Assembly (NCBI RefSeq): GCF_022818495.1
Contig: NZ_CP089291.1
Span: 2,745,501 to 2,809,500 of the forward strand
From: Fodinisporobacter ferrooxydans
Lineage (GTDB): Bacteria > Bacillota > Bacilli > Tumebacillales > MYW30-H2
DNA: 64,000 bases
Direction: 5' to 3'
The notes below the pieces were generated by a model. That model saw only the letters and a list, made by a program, of their open reading frames with translations, did not search any database and was not told the origin of the DNA. The position numbers and the translations under genes are program-made. This document shows positions 1 to 8,304 of this stretch, one piece after another (the stretch's first letter is position 1; the number at the start of each line of letters is the position of its first letter).

Positions 1-1
1 C

Positions 2-40
2 GAACGGCTCCCGATGGCGCAGCGATATTTTTTGTTCTGA
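2..40 (+). CDS. 3' end of an upstream gene, probably urease accessory ureE
   Basis: An open frame enters from the left edge and ends in TGA at 38-40, just before ureF. Only about 12 residues (ending QRYFLF) are visible, too few to identify. Urease clusters usually run ureABC-ureE-ureF-ureG-ureD, so the position favours UreE. The identity rests on gene order alone. Confidence 0.35.
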   Translation, partial: ERLPMAQRYFLF

Positions 41-55
41 GTGGTGAGCAGGATG

Positions 56-754
56 ATGTCATTACCGTTGTTGCAATTGTTGGACTCTGCTTGTCCAACA
101 GGCGCTTTTTCACACTCATTTGGCATGGAAACGGCGATTCAGGAAGGATCGATTGTCAATTCGGATGGGTTGCTCGAATGGTTGACCGTATATTTGCAGC
201 AAGGCCTTGCAATGACTGACGGTATCGCTCTGTCCCTGGCATATTCGTATGCAGATGCAATCCTGGAGAATACAACGATTTGGCAAAACATAGCTGCACT
301 CGATCGTCGCCTCTATATCTCCAAGTTGGCAAGAGAATCACGGGACGGCAGTGTCAAAATCGGGAAACGCTATTTGGATTTGGTTTTGCAGTTGTATCCG
401 GAAATCCCGTTGCAACACTATCGAGAGCAGATTCGCCAACACATTTGTACAGGTAATTCTTGCATTGTGCATGCATTTGTCTGTGTATTTTTAAAGGAGA
501 CATTGGAAAGTACGATTTCCAGCTATTTTTATACAAGCGTCAACAGTCTTGTACAAAACGCGATCCGCTCCATGAGTCTCGGACAAACGGAAGGGCAAAA
601 AGTGCTGCGGCGAATGCTGCCTGTCATTGCGGATACGGCAAATGGAATCGCATGGAAAAAGCCCTCCATCGATGGATGGCACAGCAATCATATCTTTCAG
701 GAAATTGCCTCCATGCGCCATGAACATCTGTATTCCCGATTGTTTATGTCATAA
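56..754 (+). CDS. ureF: urease accessory protein UreF
   Basis: UreF joins UreG and UreD in the complex that delivers nickel to apo-urease and acts as the checkpoint for UreG's GTPase. The N-terminus MSLPLLQLLDSACPTGAFSH carries the family signature (LLQLxDSAxPTGAFSHSxGxE), and the length of about 232 residues is normal. Several starts are in frame (GTG 41 and 44, ATG 53 and 56). ATG 56 fits best: a GGTGAG lies 7 nt upstream and the protein then begins like typical UreF. The gene follows the preceding stop almost directly, so it is probably translationally coupled to the upstream urease gene. About 106 nt separate it from ureG. Confidence 0.93.
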   Translation: MSLPLLQLLDSACPTGAFSHSFGMETAIQEGSIVNSDGLLEWLTVYLQQGLAMTDGIALSLAYSYADAILENTTIWQNIAALDRRLYISKLARESRDGSVKIGKRYLDLVLQLYPEIPLQHYREQIRQHICTGNSCIVHAFVCVFLKETLESTISSYFYTSVNSLVQNAIRSMSLGQTEGQKVLRRMLPVIADTANGIAWKKPSIDGWHSNHIFQEIASMRHEHLYSRLFMS

Positions 755-860
755 GTCTGTAAAGTCTGTAAGTTCAGGAAAGTTGGTACCCGATCTTTGA
801 TTCAGAAAATCGGCAGGCGTATCGCCGCAATCTATTTCGAACATTGAAGGAGGCATCTGT

Positions 861-1547
861 ATGTGTCAAGGACAAGGACATTCCCATCATCATGCGGAAT
901 GGAATGCACGAGGGTTTCAAGGCGGCAGGCCTTTGCGCGTGGGCATCGGCGGCCCTGTAGGGTCGGGAAAAACGGCACTTGTGGAAAAATTGTCGGAACA
1001 TTTGAAACAATCCTTTAGCATCGGTGTCATTACGAATGATATCTATACAAAAGAAGATGCGGAAATTTTAGTTCGTACTGGCGTCTTGCCGACGGAACGG
1101 ATCATCGGTGTGGAGACGGGGGGCTGCCCTCATACGGCGATTCGGGAAGATGCTTCGATGAATTTTGATGCGATTGAAGAACTGGAACGTCGCTTCCCGG
1201 ATCTCGATCTGATATTTATTGAAAGCGGCGGAGATAATCTGGCGGCAGCTTTCAGCCCGGAATTGGTAGATGTATTTATTTACATTATCGATGTGGCGCA
1301 AGGGGAGAAAATTCCCAGAAAAGGCGGCCCTGGCATTATGCGATCCGATTTGTTGGTGATCAATAAAATTGATCTGGCAACATATGTCCGCGCAAGTCTG
1401 GAAGTGATGGAGCGGGATGCAAGACAGATGCGCGGCGACAAGCCTTTTGTGTTTACCAATTTGCATGATTTGATCGGCGTTCCCGAGATTGCTCATTGGT
1501 TGTCACATCAATATCAAGACAATCATCCAATCGAAATTTCCCGATGA
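861..1547 (+). CDS. ureG: urease accessory GTPase UreG
   Basis: UreG is a SIMIBI-class GTPase that binds nickel and, with UreF and UreD, loads the urease active site. Visible motifs are the P-loop GPVGSGKT (residues 31-38), the metal-binding Cys-Pro-His in [11 protein letters not shown], the ESGGDNLAA switch region and NKID for guanine recognition. A short histidine-rich stretch (HSHHH) at the N-terminus could bind metal, as in several UreG proteins. A strong AAGGAGG precedes ATG 861. The stop overlaps the ureD start in an ATGA, so the two are translationally coupled. Confidence 0.97.
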   Translation: MCQGQGHSHHHAEWNARGFQGGRPLRVGIGGPVGSGKTALVEKLSEHLKQSFSIGVITNDIYTKEDAEILVRTGVLPTERIIGVETGGCPHTAIREDASMNFDAIEELERRFPDLDLIFIESGGDNLAAAFSPELVDVFIYIIDVAQGEKIPRKGGPGIMRSDLLVINKIDLATYVRASLEVMERDARQMRGDKPFVFTNLHDLIGVPEIAHWLSHQYQDNHPIEISR

Positions 1548-2365
1548 TGAACCATGGGGTATGGCGGGGACGGTTTCAAGCAGTCGTTGGCGGCAAAAGT
1601 CGTCTTGTCGATTCCTATCACCGGGCACCGCTCAAAATAGCCAAGCCGTTTTATGGAGACAGTGGAGAAATCATCTTGTATATGATGGATACATCTCCCG
1701 GAATATTTAACGGCGACACGCAAGAAATCGATTGTACGCTGGAGCAGGGAGTCCATTTGTTGTTGACAAACCAATCTTCCTGCAAATTGCAGCCTTCTGT
1801 AAAACAAGCGGAAAGTCGGCAAACGGTACGGTTTCGCATAGGAGCCAATGCTGTGTTGGAATATTTTCCGGAACCGGTCGTGCCGTTTTGTGGTTCTGAT
1901 TTCCAATCCAGAACGCAAATCGAAATGGAACAAGGCGGCCAGCTGTTTTTCTCCGAAATTCTTACGCCAGGCCGGGCAGGGAAAGGGGAAGTGTTTGAAT
2001 ACAAGTCATATCGTTCGGAAACGTCGATTTATTACAACCAACAGCCGATTGTATTCGATTGTATTCATTTTCAGCCCAAATTGGATCCTGCCTGTACCAA
2101 AGGTTTGCATGGGTATACACATATGGGAACGTTATATGCAGTTTCCCCCAAGATTGCAGATCTTGACATACAACGTGTGAGGGACTTGCTAGCAAGCGGC
2201 AACGATCTTTCCCTTTATGCCGGCGTCAGCGCATTGCCTGTCGGTGGTCTTACTATCCGCGTCTTGGGCTATACGGCATGCACCGTACAGCAGCTTTTGA
2301 CGGAATGTTGGGGGATGCTGCGGGAGCAAGCGGCAGGACTCGGCAAATTTCGATTTCGCAAATAG
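1544..2365 (+). CDS. ureD: urease accessory protein UreD (UreH)
   Basis: UreD is the scaffold that binds apo-urease and recruits the UreF-UreG nickel-delivery complex. Family features include the early VWRGRFQ segment, the [14 protein letters not shown] strand (UreD typically has LTTQSxTK here), [12 protein letters not shown] and the [12 protein letters not shown] motif (UreD: LTxGRxAxGE). ATG 1544 overlaps the ureG stop as ATGA and gives 273 residues, the usual size. A frame extension to 1496 exists but lies inside ureG and has no ribosome-binding site. A terminator follows at 2431. Confidence 0.93.
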   Translation: MMNHGVWRGRFQAVVGGKSRLVDSYHRAPLKIAKPFYGDSGEIILYMMDTSPGIFNGDTQEIDCTLEQGVHLLLTNQSSCKLQPSVKQAESRQTVRFRIGANAVLEYFPEPVVPFCGSDFQSRTQIEMEQGGQLFFSEILTPGRAGKGEVFEYKSYRSETSIYYNQQPIVFDCIHFQPKLDPACTKGLHGYTHMGTLYAVSPKIADLDIQRVRDLLASGNDLSLYAGVSALPVGGLTIRVLGYTACTVQQLLTECWGMLREQAAGLGKFRFRK

Positions 2366-2430
2366 CGTATATCTGTATATCCGTATATCCGAAGCAAAAG
2401 ATTCAGGAAAAACCAGCGCAGCAGAGCAAA

Positions 2431-2457
2431 AAGCAGGGAGCAGATCCCTGCTTTTTT
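2431..2457 (+). terminator. intrinsic terminator after the urease operon
   Basis: A perfect 9-bp stem (AAGCAGGGA / TCCCTGCTT) with a 5-nt loop runs into a T-tract about 70 nt after ureD. It closes the ureF-ureG-ureD transcript. Confidence 0.85.
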
Positions 2458-2569
2458 GTACATGAGCATATTTTAAAAGAATTCCATAGATGCACAAACC
2501 TCCTTTCGAGTAGCTGCATTTATTAATGCAGAGCCATTGATTTGGTTCAAATGAAAAGGAGGTTTTAAA

Positions 2570-2740
2570 ATGTCCCACGATCATATTCTTCATAACATTG
2601 AAAAAGCAAAGGAAGAACTGCGTGAAGCTGAACATTTTGTAAAAAACAATAACTTGGAACATGCAGAAAAAGAATTAATTGATGCGATCAAATATGCAAC
2701 GAAAGCGTTAGAAAAAGTCCAACATAAAGAAACGGAATGA
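2570..2740 (+). CDS. small helical hypothetical protein (56 aa)
   Basis: This is a 56-residue ORF with an excellent ribosome-binding site (AAAGGAGG, 7 nt before ATG 2570). The product is highly charged and almost certainly all-helical: MSHDHILHNIEKAKEELREA, then more Glu/Lys/Ala heptad-like sequence with no Pro or Gly. His residues cluster at the N-terminus (H3, H5, H9). I do not recognise the family. It lies downstream of the ureD terminator and so probably has its own promoter. The strong RBS and biased composition make it a credible real gene. Confidence 0.65.
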   Translation: MSHDHILHNIEKAKEELREAEHFVKNNNLEHAEKELIDAIKYATKALEKVQHKETE

Positions 2741-2809
2741 TAATGCAAGTGTAATTCCTTTATAGGCCACCGCTTGTAGCGTTGTGGCGAGAGAAACGGG
2801 GGACTTTCC

Positions 2810-3016
2810 ATGACCATTCGTCAAAAGGCGTTGCGTTTGATCGGCAAACCTGTGGGTATTACGTTCAAAAATGGAACCGGCACATCCGGTGTATTGTGCA
2901 GAGTCGGCACACAGCGGATTTTCGTGATTGTATTTCAAATCGGGAACTTCTTTCCGTTAAAACATTTTCGAATCAATCGGATTCACGAAATTCGGAAATT
3001 TCCTAATTGTCCGTAA
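2810..3016 (+). CDS. small beta-rich hypothetical protein (68 aa)
   Basis: This 68-residue protein starts MTIRQKALRLIGKPVGITFK and continues as alternating beta-strand-like segments with a short NGTGTSGVL turn, ending in a basic tail. The pattern 'GKPVGITFKNGxxxSGVLCxV' resembles small Sm-like or spore-associated proteins of Bacillales in which a 'PVxxxLxNGxxxxGxL' unit recurs. The protein at 33720 in this window has a related opening (NQPVTIHLLNGKSHYGLLSQV). GGGGGA stands 6 nt before ATG 2810. Function is unknown. Confidence 0.6.
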   Translation: MTIRQKALRLIGKPVGITFKNGTGTSGVLCRVGTQRIFVIVFQIGNFFPLKHFRINRIHEIRKFPNCP

Positions 3017-3045
3017 AGTGTTGCAAAAAATATATAACAAGTAAA

Positions 3046-3079
3046 ATGGCCCCCACTTTCATCGATCAGTGGGGGTCAT
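3046..3079 (-). terminator. probable bidirectional terminator between convergent small genes
   Basis: A 12-bp stem (ATGGCCCCCACT / AGTGGGGGTCAT, one G-T pair) has a 10-nt loop. Read on the minus strand it ends in TTTTAC, which suits the transcript of the ger operon and the small minus-strand ORF. Read on plus it follows the gene ending at 3016, but the T-tract is poor. Confidence 0.65.
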
Positions 3080-3113
3080 TCGTTGGAAGAGCCAGGATGG
3101 ATTCCTATACATT

Positions 3114-3281
3114 TCATATCGGGTTTTGCCACGCCCAGGCTTCCGTACATTGTTCAGATGATAAATGAGTTGTATCCACCCACATTTTGCGATTTGCCGG
3201 TGCTGGCACCTCGCCGATAAAACATCTGCGGTTTTCATCGAAGTGTGTGCATTCGGCGTGTTGACATTTTTTGCACCTCAA
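3114..3281 (-). CDS. cysteine-rich small protein (55 aa), TTG start
   Basis: A 55-codon minus-strand frame begins 17 nt after the distal gerC stop and ends 35 nt before the terminator, so it fits as the last cistron of the ger transcript. It opens LRCKKCQHAECTHFDENRRC, giving Cys-X2-Cys-X4-Cys-X8-Cys, followed by a hydrophilic, Trp-containing tail with one more Cys. This is a plausible zinc-binding or disulphide-rich peptide. The start is weak: TTG with only a GGG upstream. A GAGGTG just inside the frame would instead serve an out-of-frame 10-codon ORF. I do not recognise the family. Cys spacing and position support coding; the missing ATG counts against it. Confidence 0.4.
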   Translation of the reverse strand: MRCKKCQHAECTHFDENRRCFIGEVPAPANRKMWVDTTHLSSEQCTEAWAWQNPI

Positions 3282-3298
3282 AAGTAAACCCGTTACTA

Positions 3299-4480
3299 CT
3301 AATTTGGGGGATTTTTTTTGATTTTTTTCTCCGGTATATTTAATGATTGACCAGACATCCCGATCCTACGAATGGTCACATTTGTCTGTACCACGACTTT
3401 CATTTTAGAAAAATCCTGATTCCAGTTATTTTTTATTTTTTTCCAGTCCTGTGGATAGGTCCGATGAACGATCGGGCCAAACTCTGCAACGTCCGATTTA
3501 TAGCGATGTTGAATGTCATCAAGAGTGGTTCGGATTCGTTCCTCAAGATCCTTCGAAAGAAATTGTTCCAGATATTTGATATTTTTCGGTTTGGTTAAAT
3601 CCAGCGGTGTGTCATTCTCGGAAATATCATCTTCCGCATTGGCTCGATAATACATGACGATTTGTCCATGCTCTTTTTTGGCTTTTATCTTTGTCGAGGC
3701 ATGTATCACATCTGCGCTGATCGTACCGTGCAGTTTTGGGATTTGGACCGTGATCACTGCTCGTTGAGCCTTTTGGCGTAACCAGATCAAACCGCGTGTT
3801 TTCCGGTCATCCAGGTAGCCCACTAGTTTATCATGATGAAAGATAGCCGTTCCACTAAGCCGGAATGTCTGCTTATTGCTGCCAGCCCGCTGCACCTTTT
3901 CAATCGCCGGCATAACGAGCGATTGTTCAGACAAAACATCCCCCAGAACATCTTTTATATCCATGACTAATCCGACTTTTGACCGAAGGATTTCACGCAT
4001 TGCCTCCATCGGTACTGTTTCGAACGGATAGGATGTTTGCAACAAGTCTTCGGCCGTAGTACCTTTTGCGACGAGTATATAGGTACTCATTCGAGATTGC
4101 GGATGACGAATGAATTCATCCAAAAACGGTCGTATGCCCCGTTTTGCAAATGTTTCACCGATCACAATAATGCGCCGGTGTGCCGTAAAAATCTTCCTCG
4201 ATAATTTTTCTTGTAAAAAACCGGCAGAATCCCATACATCAACACCTTTGCTATCCTCAATAAAATAAGCTTTGCCACCTTTGCCGCCATTTCCATTCTG
4301 CGACTGTCCGGCACCTGTTGGCAAGGCAAATTGATTGCACAATTTGATCTTGTTGTTTGGCAATGCATCGATTCCCGTCGCCATGACAAAAGCCAAATCA
4401 TTGATTTCCGTTCGATCCCAACATCCGGCAACGAGAAAGGAAAGTACACCTGCGAGTAAATATGAGACACAACGTTTCAT
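3299..4480 (-). CDS. germinant receptor lipoprotein subunit, GerAC/GerKC type (second copy)
   Basis: This is the C subunit of a spore germinant receptor, lipid-anchored on the outer face of the inner spore membrane and needed for receptor function. The first 20 residues form a signal peptide with lipobox LVAGC (Cys20), followed by WDRTEINDLAFV, the classic GerAC start (CWDxxEIxDLAxV). The 393-residue length is normal. It is the last of six ger genes and the second C subunit in the operon, clearly homologous to the one at 7115-8266 (both have KSxVxxFGxxxHRTYPxDW near the C-terminus). AAAGGCGG lies upstream of ATG 4480. Confidence 0.93.
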   Translation of the reverse strand: MKRCVSYLLAGVLSFLVAGCWDRTEINDLAFVMATGIDALPNNKIKLCNQFALPTGAGQSQNGNGGKGGKAYFIEDSKGVDVWDSAGFLQEKLSRKIFTAHRRIIVIGETFAKRGIRPFLDEFIRHPQSRMSTYILVAKGTTAEDLLQTSYPFETVPMEAMREILRSKVGLVMDIKDVLGDVLSEQSLVMPAIEKVQRAGSNKQTFRLSGTAIFHHDKLVGYLDDRKTRGLIWLRQKAQRAVITVQIPKLHGTISADVIHASTKIKAKKEHGQIVMYYRANAEDDISENDTPLDLTKPKNIKYLEQFLSKDLEERIRTTLDDIQHRYKSDVAEFGPIVHRTYPQDWKKIKNNWNQDFSKMKVVVQTNVTIRRIGMSGQSLNIPEKKIKKNPPN

Positions 4481-4542
4481 CGTATATTTCCGCCTTTAAC
4501 AACTAAACTCATGTTTACTATTCCAAGTTTTCCAGATTGTAT

Positions 4543-5655
4543 TTAATTCGATCTGACTTTTCGAAACAATCGTTTTAATACGGATCCTTTTTTTACGACC
4601 ATGACAAAGAACAAACCGATCGGAATGACAAGCTGGAAGAACGGAAAGATATATTTCACGCTAATTTCAATCCCAAGCCAAACATGATATGCCCAGTTTG
4701 GTTCAAGGAAGGATGCGGCATAGATGGCTGCCCCAATGGGCAGTATCACTTTCGTATGACGCATGTGGAACAATTGGGAAGATCCGAGAACAGCTCCAAA
4801 ATAAAACGTTGTCATCTTGATAAACACTCCGTAAAAAAGCAGAAACGTGACAAAAGGATCGAACCGTTCCAGAAAATCTGCAACGGAGATCAGTTGGACG
4901 GCATTCAGCAATGGAAGTGTGTCTCGATCCGCAATATTTGTTCCCAGAACCGCAATATTCATGATATTCATAAAAACAAGGAGTACCCCTACAAAGAGGT
5001 ACGACCAAAATGAAAGTTTCACCATCACTTGTTTGTCAGAAAGATAATTCCAAAACATCAGGAATACGACCATTTGCCCAAAAGGAAAGGAAAGAATAGC
5101 AGGAAAAGCCGCCTCAAGCACCGGAATCCAACCATTTTCCAACATAGGCTGAAGACGCTCAAAATGTACGTCACCGGAGCTGAAAAACATAAGAATGAGC
5201 AAAATGTAACTGAATATAACAAATATTATGATGATTATAGTAGTACGAGAGAACACTTCAATCCCTTGAAAGACCGCATAGGTTGATGCAAACATCATCG
5301 CAAACATGATAACGGAAATGGGTGTATTGGGAAGGATCGTAATATTTATGATGTCACCGATATCCCGTACATTTCGCATTGATTCATAAGCAAAATACAG
5401 GATATACAAAACAGCAAATGATCTTCCCAGCCACTTGCCAAAATAATGGATCAAGATCTGTACCAGATTTTTATCAGGCTCCTGAGATTGAATATATAAA
5501 AACATGCTCAATACCAGAATTCCGGCAACCATGGCGACTAGGATTGCCAGCCAAGAATCTTGTTTGGCTTTGCTTCCCAACTCAAACAGGGGTGTACTTC
5601 CTATTTCAAACATTATGATCATCGTACATAATCCTGGCTTGCCTAACCGTTCCAT
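4543..5655 (-). CDS. germinant receptor membrane subunit, GerAB type (second copy)
   Basis: GerAB proteins are APC-superfamily-fold membrane proteins that form the germinant-binding subunit. This one has about ten hydrophobic segments and opens MERLGKPGLCTMIIMFEIGS, matching the family 'LFxLGSxxL' start. The frame stays open to an ATG at 5727, only 16 nt after the preceding stop, but that start and the one at 5700 have no ribosome-binding site. GAAGGA 9 nt before ATG 5655 and the family N-terminus favour 5655 (370 aa). It is the second B subunit in this operon. Two B subunits could widen germinant specificity. Confidence 0.88.
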   Translation of the reverse strand: MERLGKPGLCTMIIMFEIGSTPLFELGSKAKQDSWLAILVAMVAGILVLSMFLYIQSQEPDKNLVQILIHYFGKWLGRSFAVLYILYFAYESMRNVRDIGDIINITILPNTPISVIMFAMMFASTYAVFQGIEVFSRTTIIIIIFVIFSYILLILMFFSSGDVHFERLQPMLENGWIPVLEAAFPAILSFPFGQMVVFLMFWNYLSDKQVMVKLSFWSYLFVGVLLVFMNIMNIAVLGTNIADRDTLPLLNAVQLISVADFLERFDPFVTFLLFYGVFIKMTTFYFGAVLGSSQLFHMRHTKVILPIGAAIYAASFLEPNWAYHVWLGIEISVKYIFPFFQLVIPIGLFFVMVVKKGSVLKRLFRKVRSN

Positions 5656-5743
5656 GCCATACATTCCTTCAAACCGTTTTCTGTAAACCGAAATCCTCAT
5701 AGATTCAGGATCAAGTGATACTTGCATCAGGTGGATTTTTTAC

Positions 5744-6859
5744 TTATCGTTTTGCAATATTCCATTTCGGCTTCCAACTGCTTCTGATCAGACTCACGAT
5801 ATCTGTAAAGAAAGGAAGAGCTATTCCGACAAATAGACTGATGGGTACATAGCCCATGATCAAAAATTTGTACATTTCGCCCGGTGTGTAGGATTTTAAA
5901 CTTTGCTCCATGGCAAAAGTACAAAGAATGACCGGCAGCACATACGTAATGTCCTTGTTTGCTTTCATCAGATCTGCCAACCCTTTGGCTGCACCAAACA
6001 GGAAAATGGACACACGATAGTACGTCCCGATAATCCAGAGAAAAAGGCCAAAAATATCGATTCGCTGAATAAAATCTGCAACATCTATATAGCGGATTTC
6101 CTCAAAAGTCGGATAGAGCAAACTTTTTGCCAAATCCTCTCCGAATAACGTGATGGGGCCTGTGGTAGGCCCCATAAACATCAATAGAAGTATGCCCATG
6201 ACAAGGAGTCCTTGTTTCGGCAGTTTTTGTGGTTCGTTTGTATGCGGGATCAGCATGCGAAACACGACAAGTTCCGCAAACATGGCAACAAAAATCAAGC
6301 ATCCTTGCCATGCAGGGAAAACACCATTCTCCAGAATCGGCAAGATTTGAGAGAAATCGCGGTCCTTTGCCACAAGTAGACTGGCGACCAAACCCAAGAT
6401 CATCAGGAATGGCAAACTCAGTTGGATCGAGCGTGCCAATACTTCCACTCCGGAATAAAGCACATATGCGATAACAAAGATAAAAATAAACGTAAACACG
6501 GCATGTGGTGTCAGTGGAAACAAAAGACTGACAAACTGTACAAATATGTGAATGGTGATAGAAGTTGAGAGCAGAAAAAACACAATATAAATACTTCCGA
6601 TCATACCTCCTACCCAATTTCCGAAAACTTTCACTGAATATGTGATAAGAGAGAGATCGGGCTGGCGGGCGGCCGACTTGAAGTGCAAATAAACGATTCC
6701 AGCACCCAAAAGCGCACTGCATACGAGTGATAGCCAAGCATCCTTGCCCGCATCATGAAAGACCAAAGCAATATAGACAAAATGGCCAAATGGTGTAACA
6801 AAGCCGATCATCATCATAAGGAATTGCAGGTTGGAAACGATTTTTGAACCATTTACCAT
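5744..6859 (-). CDS. germinant receptor membrane subunit, GerAB type (first copy)
   Basis: This B subunit of a spore germinant receptor has ten predicted membrane segments and a GNWVGGMIGSIYIVFFL segment typical of the family (GxxxGxxxxxxYxxxF). The frame is open to 6997, but the likely start is ATG 6859 (MVNGSKIVSNLQFLMMMIGF, 371 aa). That ATG overlaps the stop of the small upstream gene in ACATGGTAA, so translation is coupled, and GGGGGC stands ahead of it. The extra 46 residues of the longer frame are not family-like and lie over the preceding gene. Confidence 0.92.
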   Translation of the reverse strand: MVNGSKIVSNLQFLMMMIGFVTPFGHFVYIALVFHDAGKDAWLSLVCSALLGAGIVYLHFKSAARQPDLSLITYSVKVFGNWVGGMIGSIYIVFFLLSTSITIHIFVQFVSLLFPLTPHAVFTFIFIFVIAYVLYSGVEVLARSIQLSLPFLMILGLVASLLVAKDRDFSQILPILENGVFPAWQGCLIFVAMFAELVVFRMLIPHTNEPQKLPKQGLLVMGILLLMFMGPTTGPITLFGEDLAKSLLYPTFEEIRYIDVADFIQRIDIFGLFLWIIGTYYRVSIFLFGAAKGLADLMKANKDITYVLPVILCTFAMEQSLKSYTPGEMYKFLIMGYVPISLFVGIALPFFTDIVSLIRSSWKPKWNIAKR

Positions 6860-7086
6860 GTTTGCCCCCACAGCAGGGTACTTACAGGATTCACAAATAT
6901 TTCGAGTGATCGTACGGGACTCGGTAAATCTGACCCTACCATATAAATGGCTGCAAAGATCTCTCCGATCCCAAGCAGTGTAACGTATACCAGCCACTGT
7001 TTTTTGTTGCTATTCTGCTTGAGTGCCGGAAAATCAACCAGCAAAGCAATGACGAATGAAAAAACAAAGAAAGGTATGACAGCCAT
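6853..7086 (-). CDS. small two-helix membrane protein of a germinant-receptor operon (D-type)
   Basis: The product has 77 residues with two hydrophobic segments (about residues 2-18 and 30-50). It lies between a C and a B subunit gene, with a strong GGGAGGAG ahead of ATG 7086. Small two-span 'D' proteins encoded in or near ger operons are known to modulate receptor activity in Bacillus species. Size, topology and position match, though I have no sequence comparison. Its stop overlaps the next gene's start, so stoichiometric synthesis with the B subunit is likely. Confidence 0.75.
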   Translation of the reverse strand: MAVIPFFVFSFVIALLVDFPALKQNSNKKQWLVYVTLLGIGEIFAAIYMVGSDLPSPVRSLEIFVNPVSTLLWGQTW

Positions 7087-7114
7087 TTGAAAAACTCCTC
7101 CCGATCCGTAAACA

Positions 7115-8266
7115 TCACTTTATATGCCCGACCAGCCCGATACGATGAACTTTGACTTTTGTTTGAATCACCACTTTCAGGTTGGGAAACTCTTGATCCC
7201 AATTTTTAGAGAGTGCTTGCCAATCCTTTGGATAGGTTCGATGGATCACTTCGCCGAAGTCAACCACATCCGATTTGTAACGATGCTGAATTTCATCAAG
7301 AGCGATTCGGATCCGGTCGCGCAGATCTTTTGATAACATCTGCTCAATAAATGAAACGTTTTGCGGCTTGGTAAGATCCAATCCCGCTGTGTTTTCAATG
7401 ATGTCATCATCCGCATCCGCTTTTACATATAGAACGATCTTATCATTTTCTTTTTTTGCCAGTACGTTTGTCGTGCCTTGTATGACATTTGAGCTTATAT
7501 AACCATTTCCATTTCTGGTTTTTACGTGTACTGTAATGATCGCTTGTTGTGTTTGCTTGCGTAACCATAGGAGCCCTCGGGTTGTTCCATCATTCAGCCA
7601 CCCGACCAACCTGTCATGATGAAACACGGCAGCACCGTTCAGACGGAATGTTGATGTTCCATTGTTCCCACTTTGCGCAACTTTTTCAATCGCGGGCAAT
7701 ACGGGTGACATCGTATCAGACGCAACCGTTTCGATCAAATCTCTTAGAGAAATTTCCAGTCCTACTTTTGAGTGCTCAATTTCTCGCAATGCCTCAGCAG
7801 GTACTTGTTCATAAGGATAGGGAATTTGCAACATCTCAGCGGCCGTACTTCCTCGTGCCACAAGCACATATGTATTCAAACGAGAGTTTCGATCGCGGCT
7901 TAATTTGTCAAGATATGGTTGAATTCCTTGGCGTGCAAGTTGTTCTCCGATAATAAGGATTCGTCGATGTGAGAGAAAAATTTTCCTCGATAATTTTTCT
8001 TGTATGGTCTGGGTGGCATCACGATCGTCAAATCCAACGCCAGAGTCCGCGAAAAAAGTCTCTTTGCCAGGGGATTGCTGTGTAGCCTGCCCGCCGCCTT
8101 TCGGGATGGCAATCTGATAGGTGAACCGTATTTTTCCTTCAGGCGCCGTATCCATTCCGGCAGCCATGACAAGTGCCAGATCATTGACTTCGACCTGGTC
8201 CCAACATCCGGTAAGAAATAGGGATAGGACACTCACAATCCAACATGTATGAATCGTTTTTATCAT
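7115..8266 (-). CDS. germinant receptor lipoprotein subunit, GerAC type (first copy)
   Basis: This C subunit has signal peptide and lipobox SLFLTGC, then WDQVEVNDLALV, the GerAC signature. It has about 383 residues, near normal length. The frame extends to an ATG at 8281, but GGAGAGG 6 nt before ATG 8266 fixes the start. The C-terminal third (HRYKSDVVDFGEVIHRTYPK) is nearly the same as in the second copy at 3299-4480, so the two C genes are paralogues, probably from an in-operon duplication. It lies 38 nt downstream of gerA. Confidence 0.93.
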   Translation of the reverse strand: MIKTIHTCWIVSVLSLFLTGCWDQVEVNDLALVMAAGMDTAPEGKIRFTYQIAIPKGGGQATQQSPGKETFFADSGVGFDDRDATQTIQEKLSRKIFLSHRRILIIGEQLARQGIQPYLDKLSRDRNSRLNTYVLVARGSTAAEMLQIPYPYEQVPAEALREIEHSKVGLEISLRDLIETVASDTMSPVLPAIEKVAQSGNNGTSTFRLNGAAVFHHDRLVGWLNDGTTRGLLWLRKQTQQAIITVHVKTRNGNGYISSNVIQGTTNVLAKKENDKIVLYVKADADDDIIENTAGLDLTKPQNVSFIEQMLSKDLRDRIRIALDEIQHRYKSDVVDFGEVIHRTYPKDWQALSKNWDQEFPNLKVVIQTKVKVHRIGLVGHIK

Positions 8267-8304
8267 GAGCAACCTCTCCATTTGTATGACATATGGTTCC
8301 CATA

